64,000 nucleotides of DNA from Brachypterus glaber (Eukaryota > Arthropoda > Insecta > Coleoptera > Kateretidae). Shown here one piece after another: positions 50,001 through 58,570 of the stretch. The stretch lies in contig OY294046.1 in assembly GCA_958510825.1 (NCBI GenBank), positions 51,857,664-51,921,663 on the forward strand, in the 5' to 3' direction. Made by a program: the position numbers and the translations under genes. Below the pieces are notes generated by a model. The model saw only the letters and a program-made list of their open reading frames with translations. It made no database searches and was not told the DNA's origin. How positions within the stretch are numbered: the stretch's first letter is position 1; each line of letters opens with the position of its first letter.

Positions 50001-51377
50001 TGGACCTTAAGTTTTATTACCGTAGCACTTTTGTTGATCGCGATGTTACACTGATTGGGACAATGGATACAAATATAAAACAATAAAAACGACGTTTAAA
50101 AGTGCCGAGGGGCAATGTCGCTGTTATTAGTGAATGGGGCGGGCATTTTGACGGCTAATAACAAGTTCATATGCATTTTAATATCGAAGAGCTCTGGTCT
50201 AGACCACCCGGTTTAAAGGACTGACTTTACGTATAAATCAAAAGTCTGTTTCTCACACCGTAACGTTTTAATCGCACATAAATTATACTTTATACATATT
50301 CAGGAGTTTGAAAAACGAACTCAACCTATATCTAGCTTTTTTTTTAATTTCAATATTTTATTTTAATTAATGCTGCCAGCTTTACAAACACGTTTTTAAA
50401 CCATTATCGAAAAAGTTGAAAATATTGAATTTTATTTAACTTGTTTACCTATTACCTACTTATATAAACTTACTTCTCCCTATACGTATATGGTTCTTTT
50501 TTCGTATCTTCTTCTTCAAGATTTTTTTTTTCAAGTTAGCCATACTTTGAAAAAGATTTGATATATTGAAACTTGGGTCGTAGGTTTTTTATCCAAAGTT
50601 TACGGCTGCAGCCATGGAATAATTTTTAATAAAAATGGAGGAAAAGTAAAAGGTTCAAAAAAGGTAAAACCTATCAATTTTTGTTATATCTAGCTTAATA
50701 ATGGTCGCATAATAAAAAAATTTCTTCCAAACTATTTAAAACAAATTTTCAACTTTTTTTTTTTTTATAAATATTTATGTTATTTATTTTTGTTACAGCA
50801 TGTCCAATCACAAATGAGTAAGGAATGCAAATGCCACGGAATGTCGGGCTCGTGTACGGTAAAAACATGCTGGATGAGATTACCGACCTTCCGAGTGATC
50901 GGTGACCTTCTGAAGGACAGATTTGACGGTGCTTCCAGGGTAATCTCCTCAAATGGCGTCAACCAAAACACGAACAAAGCGCACAGCAACAGACTGCCCA
51001 AACACCCCAAATTCAATGGAATCATGACTAATTCAATCCACTCAAAACGTGAAAACAGGAGAAAAAATAAATACAACTTCCAGTTGAAACCCAGAAATCC
51101 CGACCATAAACCCCCAGGTGCTAACGACATTGTCTACTACGAGGATTCTCCAGGATTCTGCGAGAAAAATCCCAAACTTGGGATCCAAGGGACCCATGGA
51201 AGACAATGTAACGATACTTCATTAGGGGTGGATGGCTGTGATATTATGTGTTGTGGTAGGGGTTACAGAACGCAGGAAATAATTGTACATGAAAGGTGTA
51301 ATTGTACTTTCCACTGGTGTTGTGAGGTTAAATGTGACATATGCAAAGTTAAGAAAACTATACACACATGTGTATAA
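30631..51377 (+). CDS. wg: wingless / Wnt1 secreted morphogen, four exons joined
   Basis: Join of 30631-30749, 38979-39241, 45853-46157 and 50799-51377: 1266 nt, 421 residues, stop TAA. The product is a secreted lipid-modified Wnt ligand that signals through Frizzled/Arrow to stabilise beta-catenin (family knowledge). Residues 1 to about 20 form a signal peptide (hydrophobic core [13 protein letters not shown]). [16 protein letters not shown] marks Wnt1 orthology. There are 24 cysteines. Ser245 in CHGMSGSC is the palmitoleoylation site. Sequons lie at N108 (NCS), N367 (NDT) and N397 (NCT). Residues about 275-320 form a basic, Asn-rich insert as in insect Wingless, much shorter than in Drosophila. 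The C-terminus ends in the cysteine-rich [12 protein letters not shown] domain. Intron phases are 2, 1 and 0. The frame is intact and probably functional. An odd Trp229 lies at the exon 3/4 junction. Confidence 0.97.
33058..33537. mobile_element. hAT-like MITE, 480 bp, 8-bp target duplication, empty site present
   Basis: Ends CAACGAAC..CTCTTCTCTCTAGAAT and ATTCTAGAGAGAAGAG..TTCGTTA. It is flanked by ACAATATA (33050-33057 and 33538-33545). Copy 1 of the host duplication has a single ACAATATA at the equivalent place, so the empty site is visible in the same window. A GCGCACGAGTAC-type MITE (33182-33321) sits inside it. Confidence 0.85.
33182..33321. repeat. GTTTTTAGCGCAC MITE, copy 1
   Basis: AATAGTATATTAAAG at the left and CTTTAATAAACTATT at the right enclose TACGTTTTTAGCGCACGAGT and its mirrored counterpart GTGCGCTAAAAACG. 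The core AAAACxAGCxGCTTGCGGCGAG is shared with the copies at about 54041 and 59117. Confidence 0.7.
36510..36761. repeat. Inverted-repeat element, 250 bp, Penelope-like terminus
   Basis: The arms GATTTTTGGGGAATAGAGCT to TTCTCTGTTCGAAAAC are mirrored across a centre near 36635. Read inverted, the arm carries GAAAATCCATAGTCGAAACG followed by TCACAGC, reminiscent of the CGAAACGTC ends of Penelope-like elements. No coding region lies between the arms. Confidence 0.6.
37116..37800. repeat. Palindromic element family B, copy 2
   Basis: TAGTCCAGTCAAATA at the left and TATTTGACTGGACTA at the right, with internal CTGTTAGTTTTTCACCGGGT and its complement. The same family as 24345-25622, but without the nested 397-bp element. 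Confidence 0.8.
38060..38092. repeat. AT dinucleotide microsatellite
   Basis: About 15 consecutive TA units in wg intron 1. Confidence 0.9.
38979..39241 (+). CDS. wg: wg exon 2: N-terminal Wnt domain
   Basis: The acceptor TTTGTTTCAG precedes 38979. The exon encodes [26 protein letters not shown], [24 protein letters not shown] sequence and RWNCST (first N-glycosylation site, N108), then FGKIVDK. It ends one base into a Gly codon, with donor GTAAGT at 39242. Cysteines at C98 and C109 are the first two of the Wnt set in the mature fold. Confidence 0.96.
40742..40898. mobile_element. hAT MITE, 157 bp, 8-bp target duplication
   Basis: CAGGGGCGGATTTA at the left and TAAATCCGCCCATG at the right, flanked by AATAGGTA (40734-40741 and 40899-40906). 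The interior has mirrored GGGGAGGGGGCCAT and ATGGCCCCTCCCC blocks. The CAGGGGCGG end is typical of hAT elements. Confidence 0.85.
41296..41540. repeat. Diverged relative of the CACTGAGAG-type MITE
   Basis: Shares CACTGGTTGTTACAGT, ACCAGAACTATAACAACG and AACTTTCGTGGGGTTCCATA with 28240-28372, and ends in TCAGTG. It is wrapped by its own mirrored GTTTAGTATGCACT blocks. Confidence 0.65.
41718..41777 (+). pseudogene. LINE reverse-transcriptase scrap
   Basis: Translates as [19 protein letters not shown] then a stop. This is the conserved GVPQGS..GPL.FL block of non-LTR reverse transcriptases with the Gly of GPL changed to Arg. No flanking RT motifs were found in any frame. Confidence 0.65.
42670..42860 (+). 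repeat. Dispersed CACGATAACT repeat, plus orientation
   Basis: GCACGATAACTTAAGAACGC, then TTTAAGCTAGGACTTGAAAT, then CCAAGAGTTTTCGCTAGGGA. The same order of blocks occurs at about 46500-46680, about 38745-38880 (degraded) and, inverted, at about 29690-29830. Confidence 0.65.
42893..42936. repeat. Short palindrome with AAAACCCCTAT arms
   Basis: TTGGTCAAAAACCCCTAT is mirrored by ATAGGGGTTTTTGTGGTCAA around ATACCAA. A potential hairpin. Confidence 0.6.
43978..44204. repeat. Terminal-inverted-repeat MITE, 227 bp
   Basis: GTGGCATATCGGAAAAATTG plus AAACATTGGTTGAA at the left is mirrored by TTCAACCAATGTTTC and GTCCGATATGCCAC at the right. No open frame. Confidence 0.75.
45853..46157 (+). CDS. wg: wg exon 3: central Wnt domain
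   Basis: The acceptor TTCTTTCCAG precedes 45853. The exon completes Gly and continues [26 protein letters not shown], then [10 protein letters not shown] and [20 protein letters not shown], ending NLHNNEAGR plus Trp. The donor GTAAGT is at 46158, phase 0. Exon GC content is visibly higher than in the flanking introns. The segment between C(N)C and the WGGCSDN motif is Asn-rich. Confidence 0.96.
46500..46680 (+). repeat. Dispersed CACGATAACT repeat, plus orientation
   Basis: GTCGGTCTGTCTGTGTGTCC, then CCACGATAACTCAAGATCGC, then CTTCAAATTTGCACC and AAAGTTCTAGGCTGGGATTG. The same block order as at about 42670. Confidence 0.65.
49660..49910 (+). repeat. Candidate tRNA-derived SINE
   Basis: TGGTGTAGTGG at 49667-49677 matches a pol III A box. 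GTTCTATTCTC at 49722-49732 is close to a B box (GGTTCGANTCC), at tRNA-like spacing. A GC-rich palindrome (49734-49755) and a GC-richer tail (to about 49910) follow. No acceptor stem or convincing anticodon arm was found, so this is not an intact tRNA gene. The 3' limit is uncertain. Confidence 0.45.
49734..49755. repeat. Perfect 22-bp all-GC palindrome
   Basis: TCGGCGCGCCG is followed directly by its own complement, with no loop. It contains GGCGCGCC twice around CCGCGG, in a region that is otherwise strongly AT-rich. Confidence 0.9.
50799..51377 (+). CDS. wg: wg exon 4: lipidation site and C-terminal cysteine-rich domain
   Basis: The acceptor TTTTGTTACAG precedes 50799. The exon starts [20 protein letters not shown] and holds the acylated Ser245, then [21 protein letters not shown] basic Asn-rich insert follows, then [39 protein letters not shown] and [11 protein letters not shown]. 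It ends [17 protein letters not shown] and TAA at 51375-51377. It encodes 192 residues, nearly half the protein. Confidence 0.97.
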   Translation, partial: HVQSQMSKECKCHGMSGSCTVKTCWMRLPTFRVIGDLLKDRFDGASRVISSNGVNQNTNKAHSNRLPKHPKFNGIMTNSIHSKRENRRKNKYNFQLKPRNPDHKPPGANDIVYYEDSPGFCEKNPKLGIQGTHGRQCNDTSLGVDGCDIMCCGRGYRTQEIIVHERCNCTFHWCCEVKCDICKVKKTIHTCV

Positions 51378-52062
51378 ATCTAACTTAATTAACTATCTTT
51401 TAATGTACGTATGTGTATAAGTCTATCTTCATACATGTGTGCATAAATTTGGATTTATACACATATATGTATAAATCAACGAAAATATAAACATGGCTCA
51501 CACAGTAACAGATAACCCAAAGTAGATTTACATTTTGATTTATTGGCCCATGTGTATAAATCTATTTTTCGTACGACCTAGTGTAAAAGAAATAAAGAAA
51601 AATGCAGGTTCACTATAGGTACATATATTCTCATTACGATATTTTTTTATCGCAAGAGTACATAGTGCATATTTGAATGAAATGACAACTATGCACACTC
51701 ATTTATCCAAACGATTACATATAGCTTTCATTTTGACAAAAGTCATTTGACGTTTATAAAATTTTGACACCTGTAATTCTTTAAAATAAACATTTTTTTA
51801 GAGTCTGGACTGTAGATCGAACGAAAAATATTGATGATGATTTTTCGACTTCGCTTCGCGTCATCAAAAAAACTTCATTCTCGTACACTAAGGACTAAAG
51901 TCGCTTACTCGTTACGAAAACTACTATTTTATACATATGTGAATAAATTAGACTTTTATTTATACATATATGGGTATATAAACAGATAGATTTATACATT
52001 TTAACACATATGTATAAATCCACCATAATTTATAGACACATGTGTATAAATACATAAATCTA
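51365..52062 (+). repeat. CATGTGTATAAATCTA motif array starting in the wg stop codon
   Basis: Copies or near-copies occur at 51365-51382 (overlapping the last codons and the stop), 51411-51425, 51431-51448, 51452-51477 (near-palindromic), 51549-51564, 51931-51952, 51961-52000 (inverted/degenerate), 52004-52020 and 52037-52060. They lie in the presumed 3' UTR. Confidence 0.75.
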
Positions 52063-53088
52063 GCTCAATTCATGTAAGTATAATTTCATGCTTATATAAA
52101 ACAAATACGTCTACCTTATTTATATACCCATTGGTAAAATTTTATCAGGAAATCGAAATTTTAGATCAAATAAATATATAAATATATTTATTTGGATCAA
52201 ATTAAAATGTATTTACCACAAGCCAATAGTTTTAAAATTAACAAAATTTGTTTTCATATTGTAAAGCCTATAGATACGTTTTTGAGCTACTTATTGTAAT
52301 TTATTTATTATATTCTATTCGTACTATTGTATATAACCTGTAGTTTTTTGGTATTAACTATATTTTTTAATATATTTATTTAACCATATATCAAACAGGT
52401 TCTTTTAAAATGTATCTTTTTTTTTCAAACAGTATTATTATGTAAAAAATGTTGTAAAGACTGATTTCGAATTTTAAATAAATAATTTTAATAACTTTTA
52501 AAGGTGCTGTTGCAATAGTGATGTTTAATGTAGGTACTTAATGTGAACGCACCTTTAGTTATCAAGTCATTTTGTATATATTACTATTTATAATTGTCGA
52601 TATTACATATCATATAACAAAGCTGGTCTTTTGTAAAATATATATATTTACCAGTTTAATATAGAAGGTGTCCGAAAATACAAGTAATAATTTTAACCTA
52701 AAAATCAGTTATAATGATTGCAAATATTTCTTGTATTTTCGCTCACTCTGTATTTATTAATTATAATTATTTAACTTAATTTATTCTTATTTTGTATATA
52801 GATAAATATAATCAGCATATTAGTGTATCTCAAATCATCTTTGTATCTATTTTTATAAAGTTATTTTCACACTAGAGCGGTGCGGTTGAAACAAGGCATC
52901 ACTGGATAGTGTGAACGTAACTTTAGTAATTTTTCCCAAATACTAATTTATTTTGTAATATAGAATTTGTGTATATATTTAATATATTATTTTAGCTTAG
53001 GTATCTAATTTTTGTATATATTTTTTCTTGAGTATTTTTATATTTTAGTATCATTATACATTAAACGTACTTGTACATTATTTATGTC
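51378..53088 (+). other. Presumed wg 3' UTR and downstream flank
   Basis: AT-rich. Candidate poly(A) signals AATAAA lie at 51591-51596 and 52477-52482, among others. Which is used cannot be decided from sequence. An intervening segment at 51640-51910 with CTTCGCTTCGCGTCATC resembles 13040-13140 and may be a MITE inserted in the UTR. Confidence 0.5.
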
Positions 53089-53700
53089 GTAAAATTTTAA
53101 CAAAATAAAAAAAATATAAAAGAACTTTATTTTTATTTTAGCTTAATTAACCCTTAAAAAAAAGAAAAATATTTTCCTATATTTACAAAAAATAACGAAA
53201 AAAAAAACAAAAAAAAAACATAACAAAAAAATGTGTATGTCGTATAGATATTTGTAAAATTTTAACAAAATTAAAAAAATATAAATATATTTCTAACTTA
53301 GCTTAATTAACCCTTTTAAAAAAAGAACAATATTTTCCTATATATACAAAAAATAACGAAAAAAAAAAAAAAAAAAAATAAAATAAAAAAAAGCATCACA
53401 AAAAAATGTGTATGTCGTATAAATATTTGTAAAATTTTAACAAAATAAAAAAAAAAACATAAAAGAACTTAATTTTTATTTTAGCTTTTAAAAAAAGAAC
53501 AATATTTTCCTATATTTACAAAAAATAACGAAAAAAAAAATAAATAAAAATAAAAATAAAAAAAAACATCACAAAAAATGTGTATGTCGTATAGATATTT
53601 GTAAAATTTTAACAAAATAAAAAAATATAAAAGAACTTTATTTTTATTCCAGCTTAATTAACCCTTTAAAAAAAAAGAAAAATAATATAAAGAAAAAAAT
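53089..53700. repeat. A/T-rich tandem array, about 170-bp unit, 3.5 copies
   Basis: GTAAAATTTTAACAAAAT starts units at 53089, 53254, 53430 and 53601 (spacing 165, 176 and 171). Each unit contains ATATTTTCCTATATxTACAA, AAAATAACGAAAAAA, a variable A-run, and ATGTGTATGTCGTATA. The differences are mainly A-run lengths and the loss of the TTAATTAACCC block in one unit. Confidence 0.85.
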
Positions 53701-54040
53701 AAAAAAAACTAATTGAAGTACTATAGGTAAGTATATTAAGCTATAAATATAAATCTTTAATCTAAGTTCTATGTTAACATAAATATTTTTATGATATTTT
53801 AATAAATAATTTATTTTGACACGAATAATTAAAAGTTCATTAATAAAATCAGAATAACGTTAGATTTTTTAATTGGCCCCCTAAGAAGAAGTCTAATACC
53901 TAACTAATATTTATAATAAATAATAAGATATCTATTATAAATTATAATATTAAAATATAAATCTTAATTAACACAATTTATGTAAATAAATGAAGCTGCA
54001 TCTGTTGAAAACTGGATGTCGACATGTTTTGAGTTTTCAT

Positions 54041-54161
54041 AATAGTATATTAAAGTACTAGTTTCATAACATAGGTTTAGTACTTTAAAAAACTCGCCGC
54101 AAGCGGCTCGTTTTCTAAACTTGTACTCGTACCTAAAAACATGTTATGAAACAGCTTTATA
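54041..54161. repeat. GTTTTTAGCGCAC MITE family, copy 2
   Basis: AATAGTATATTAAAGTACTA begins it. AAAACTCGCCGCAAGCGGCT and TTTCTAAACTTGTACTCGTA form the core and ACATGTTATGAAAC closes it. Diverged from the copies at 33182 and 59117. Confidence 0.7.
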
Positions 54162-54292
54162 CAATTTTTTTATTTTCCTCTAAAATTTTAAAAAACCTAC
54201 ATTTAAATTGAGGATTGATTTAGGGATTTTTGTTTCGGGTTAGCATTACAGTTTTCGCCATGTTTAAAATTCTAAGAACAATTTATATTTTG

Positions 54293-54492
54293 NNNNNNNN
54301 NNNNNNNNNNNNNNNNNNNNNNNNNNNNNNNNNNNNNNNNNNNNNNNNNNNNNNNNNNNNNNNNNNNNNNNNNNNNNNNNNNNNNNNNNNNNNNNNNNNN
54401 NNNNNNNNNNNNNNNNNNNNNNNNNNNNNNNNNNNNNNNNNNNNNNNNNNNNNNNNNNNNNNNNNNNNNNNNNNNNNNNNNNNNNNNNNNNN
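54293..54492. other. Assembly gap (200 N)
   Basis: Exactly 200 undetermined bases. Sequence on the two sides differs in composition, so the join and the true distance are uncertain. Open frames drawn across it are artefacts. Confidence 0.99.
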
Positions 54493-55460
54493 GCTTCGGA
54501 AGGTTCCAGTTACCTTCCATGAACATTACACCTTCCATTTTCATAAAATTCCACATGTTGCCTTCCTAAAACTTTTTAAGCTTAGGCATATTAAAACCTT
54601 AGATGTATTGACAGAGTTGGCAAAGTTACATTGAAGAATAATACCACAGTAATGCATGATTATATCACTTGCACGCAGGCCAAATACCTATTGTGCATAC
54701 TGCCTTCTGTGGACCGGCTTAAAGTGACTTCCGAACCACTGATTTTAAGGCACCGATACAATTTTTATCCAACAATTCTTAAAGTGGTCCCTATTCTCCC
54801 CTCAACTGATAGGTTTCCTCCTTTTGTAGAAATTGAACAAACTATTATTTCTGTCACCTAGTTCAGTCTAAGGCAAGTAGAATGAAATTTTACAGCTCAA
54901 GATAATACCGCAAAGAGAGCATCCTTATAGTCGGCCACACTTCTCCATGCCACAAAGAGAGCAGATATAATTTACAGTCGCACACAAATCGCAATGCCAG
55001 ATAGCATGAGTGAAAAATCTGTCTTCCACCACGTGTGTTACCTTAATTAAAGATTCCAGAACATAACATAAGTTACTTTCCTGGAAGATAGCTGCAAGGT
55101 TGCATCGCAATGTTAACATAATTATAATTACACCAATTAAAAATGTATTCAAGGTGCCTTGGCTCAAACAATTTGAAGTTGAAATGTCAGAACTAAATTT
55201 AAAGAAGAAAATGTCAATCGTACAAATGTGATGTAAAACACAATATTATTGTAAAATTTTGGTAATGTACACATATATTTAAAAAAAATTTACTTAAAAC
55301 GATGGCATCATTTAAGTTACGCTCCATCATTTCCGTTCTGTTTTCTAAAACATTTCTGGTACCTAACATTGTTAACTTCGTAAAACACATAGCGGACATT
55401 TTAACCTTCCAAATATTCACAATAGATCTCATTTGTCGCAGTGATTTGAAAGGCACTATG
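54493..55460. other. Unassigned, more complex sequence after the gap
   Basis: Less repetitive and GC-richer than its surroundings. The plus strand is open at 54631-54861. The minus strand is open at 54925-55167, with WHCDLCATVNYICSLCGMEK (two CxxC pairs), and at 55214-55456, with RQMRSIVNIWKVKMSAMCFT. Possible splice signals flank the minus frames (an AAG|GTAACA donor inside the first). I recognise no family. A fragment of a minus-strand gene or of an unknown transposon is possible. Confidence 0.25.
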
Positions 55461-55929
55461 CAATATTAAGATTATGTGGCTCAAAGTTTGTATATCCTTA
55501 GGCACGTTAAGTACTTAAATTAAATGTTTTACTTGATTGAAGCTAAATACGTATTTTACTTAAGCTGCTTGCTTTGGCCAACTGTGATTTTTTGTTTCCT
55601 AATTGGCCAGATATTGAATGTACTTGGCAAGTCGTGTGGAAGCGCATTTGAAACCTAAAAAACGTAAAACGTAAAAAAAAAGTCCAAACGATGACTAGTC
55701 GATATTTGAGGAGGTGATTTTCAAAAGGCAGTTTTTGCCTTTGTGGCATAGCAGCTTGTTAATAACTTGACACTCAATTTGAATTGTTTACTAACTGAAA
55801 AGCTGCAATGTCACAAAGTCAAAAACTGCGCTTTGAAACTTACCTCCTAATTTATACTAGTATCTAAAATACTAAACATAATAAAAAATACTAGTTTCTT
55901 TGAAAAAGTACACGGTAAAAATAAATTAC

Positions 55930-56120
55930 ATTAAATTACATAGTACGTAAATGGTAATATGTTGCCATAGACCGGAATGGTAAAAATCATAGTCCGTAAT
56001 GGTAATATTTTGCATAGACCGGAACAGTAAAAATTACATAGTCCATAATGGTAATATTTTGCATAGACCGGAACGGTAAAAATTACATAGTCCATAATGG
56101 TAATATTTTGCATAGACTTG
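55930..56120. repeat. 48-49-bp tandem repeat, about four copies
   Basis: GGTAATATTTTGCATAGACC with GGAACxGTAAAAATTACATA and GTCCATAAT repeats with starts at about 55964, 56012, 56061 and 56110. The last two full units are nearly identical. Confidence 0.9.
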
Positions 56121-56265
56121 AAATTTGAAAAAAAAATACTACTTAGAAAATGTTTGTTCCAAATTACAAGTCTCTGTGTCAAAGCTTTTTTTAAATATCG
56201 TAGCGTAAAATTCATTTGGTTTAATAAAAAGTCCAAACGATTTGCACCCTTAATAAGAGTATAAA
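56116..56265. repeat. Dispersed repeat related to 9515-9660
   Basis: Shares GACTTGAAATTTGAA, AAATTxCAAGTCTCT and AAATATCGTAGxGTAAAATT in the same order and orientation. Confidence 0.5.
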
Positions 56266-56540
56266 CTGCTTACATCTTTCTTTAAAGATCTATTGGTTGA
56301 TAAAGATCTTAATTTATAATGAATTTTAGGCTGCAAATAAAGCATAAATATCTTACATAAATAATAGAAACCTTTTTTTACACTTTTAACACTTTAACCT
56401 AGCAGCATGCGTCGCTATCTCTCTAACAATAACAATATTAAACGGTCCGTCTCATGATGCGACGCCTTCTTGGTTATTAAAATAACATAGCCCGACATTG
56501 CAAAATCATGTAAAAATATGTAAATCAATGTAAATATATT

Positions 56541-56649
56541 TTTTTACATTATTTTACATTCTTTTACATTCTTTTACATTCTTTTACATTCTTTTACATT
56601 CTATTACATTCTTCTACATTCTTTTACATTATTTTACATTCTTTTACAT
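56541..56649. repeat. 10-bp minisatellite, 11 copies
   Basis: CTTTTACATT repeats in strict 10-bp register with only single-base variants (ATTTTACATT, CTATTACATT, CTTCTACATT). Just downstream a perfect 20-bp palindrome, GAATAGTAAATTTACTATTC, lies at 56683-56702. Confidence 0.95.
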
Positions 56650-58118
56650 AAATTTATGAATTATGCATAGTCCAGAATAGTAAATTTACTATTCCGTACT
56701 ATGTAAATTCATGTATTTTTACATTATTTTACATGCAGTTTTTAAAGTACTAATTGAAATTATTGAATTTTCTAAAATTAGTTAAATATGTTTATATCAA
56801 GTATTTTTAAACATGCAACAAGTATCGAACCCAAGTATAACAAATACTACATATTAAATTATTTTTCTCTGTGTGTGTGAACGATGATGCTCACGAAGGA
56901 AAAAATCTATAGGTTTTGCCATGTTGGTAAAACCATAGGATTAATTCTTTAAGGAAAAATATCCATAAGAAAATAGAACGATTTTTTCAAAAAAATACTG
57001 TTTGTTTTTGTATTTTGAACAATCAATTAATTTTTTCATCATTTGAATAAGATTGAATGTGGTTTCGGTTTCTTTATTATACTCCTCGCACGCGCAGCTT
57101 CACAGCAGATGATTATTATACGTTTAGTTCGGACCCAGAAAAAAGAAAAAAGTCCTAAATATATATACACTGCCGCACATTAAATTTCGGACTCCTAAAA
57201 AATTGACATTTTTTAAATTCAAATATTTCGAAAACTAATTAATGGATTTGACTGATTCTTTTTTTGTTTTGAACCTTAAACATTCTCTACTTTAGTTTGT
57301 TTTAAGAATGATTAAATTTATTTTTTCGTATTAACAGCAACAAGTAATGTACAACTATGTTTTTTACCCCATTTTCTAGGACTTACATGGTATTCCACTG
57401 TTTATCAAATTATTAAAATCTTTCTTATTGCCGCCATTTTAATGAAATTTTTTTTTTATTTTTTTTACATTTTACTTCTGGTTTAGGAGATATCAGGATA
57501 TTGAATTTGAAGCTTAACCGAGTTACGTTTTTCTTCTAATCAAGTTTATCAAAAACATAAATTGGGTTTGAAAAACTTGAGTAGGTCACTCCGTCCGGCT
57601 GCAGTTCAGCGAAATCGCCGTTAAGCCTCTGTCAGACGGCATTAAAAAGTTGCCCCGGGATGAAGAAACTGTAGAAGAAGTAAAAGACATGAGCTTCAAT
57701 TAAAAAAATCTGCCGATTTAGTACTTTTTGAGTTGACTGAAAAAATTACAACTTTCAGGATATTCCTGATATCTCCTAAACCAGAAGGAAAAAAGTAAAA
57801 AAAAATAAAAAAGAAAATATTCATTAAAATTGCGGCAATAAGAAAGACTTTAATAATTTGATAAACAGTTGCAGTGGCAAAGTCCTAGAAGATGGGGTAA
57901 GAAACATAGTTGTACATTATTTGTTGCTGTTAATACGAAAAAAAATTTAATCGTTCTTAAAACAAAAAAAAAGTAGAGAATGTTTAAGCTTTACAACTAA
58001 AAAAGAATTAGTCAAATCCATTAATTAGTGTTAATGGATTTTCACTTTCCGACGTTTCGTCTCTTACTACTAGAGACACCTTCAGGGATTAATCTGAAAC
58101 TAAGTTTCGAATCAACTT

Positions 58119-58493
58119 GTGTCACTATTTATGACGAGTTGTGGTTATTCTGAACTCAAAATACCCTGCTCCTGTGGTACGGTTTACATAGGTGAAACTA
58201 AGAGAAAAATTTCTACAAGACTTCAAGAGCATGAGCGCAATATAAGAAAGAAACAAATTTCCTTATCGGCAGTAGCCGAACATGTACATGAAACAGGTCA
58301 TAAAATCAATTTGTCTGAAACAAAACAAATATTAACAGAAAACAGAAAAATGCCAAGGAAGATACGGGAATCGATAGAAATCATCAAGCATCCTAACAAT
58401 ATCAATCGGGACACTGGTTACCACTTACCTGCAATATGGAAGTCTTTGATAGGAAAAAGCTCGTCACGGGTGAATAACCACAACTCGTCATAA
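58119..58493 (+). CDS. GIY-YIG endonuclease domain of a Penelope-like element (partial)
   Basis: Open for 124 codons, with coding resemblance from about residue 10: CSCGTVYIGETKRKISTRLQ is the GIY-YIG core (GTVYIGET), with the conserved Arg in STRLQEH. SAVAEHVHETGHKI follows, then REKIRESIEIIKHP-like sequence around 58355-58390. In intact elements this domain follows the reverse transcriptase in one ORF and nicks the target. Here the RT is absent and both ends of the frame run into the inverted repeats, so the fragment is not expected to act alone. The ATG is probably not a native start. Confidence 0.85.
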   Translation: MSLFMTSCGYSELKIPCSCGTVYIGETKRKISTRLQEHERNIRKKQISLSAVAEHVHETGHKINLSETKQILTENRKMPRKIRESIEIIKHPNNINRDTGYHLPAIWKSLIGKSSSRVNNHNSS

Positions 58494-58536
58494 ATAGTGA
58501 CACAAGTTGATTCGAAACTTAGTTTCAGATTAATCC

Positions 58537-58570
58537 CTGAAGATGTCTCTAGTAGTAAGAGACGAAACGT
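58537..58570 (+). ncRNA. Hammerhead-ribozyme-like core in the Penelope-like terminus
   Basis: CTGAAGA (hammerhead CUGANGA box), one extra T, stem II GTCTC/GAGAC with loop TAGTAGTAA, then GAAAC. Hammerhead motifs are known in Penelope-like termini. The extra base between the box and stem II, and the lack of a visible stem III partner, leave activity uncertain. The inverted copy at about 58055-58086 has CTGAAGG instead. Confidence 0.45.

Larger units (their letters stand above)
46158..50798 (+). other. wg intron 3 (4.6 kb)
   Basis: GT-AG intron, phase 0. It contains a CACGATAACT-family copy (about 46500-46680), a tRNA-like/SINE-like segment with a GC palindrome near 49.7 kb, and a weak family relic at about 50560-50660. 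The acceptor is preceded by a long T-run. Elsewhere the sequence is AT-rich with no recognised genes. Confidence 0.8.

Noticed and set aside
50780..51130. Minus-strand open frame of 116 codons over wg exon 4
   Set aside because: Shadow of the real exon; no family resemblance.
54230..54634. Open frames running across the run of N
   Set aside because: Undetermined bases create false continuity; nothing on either side supports a joined protein.
55931..56236. Minus-strand frame with a repeated peptide pattern
   Set aside because: The pattern comes from the 48-49-bp tandem repeat read in shifting frames, not from a repeat protein.
56541..56649. CRISPR-like array
   Set aside because: Ten-base units follow each other without spacers; it is a minisatellite in an animal genome.
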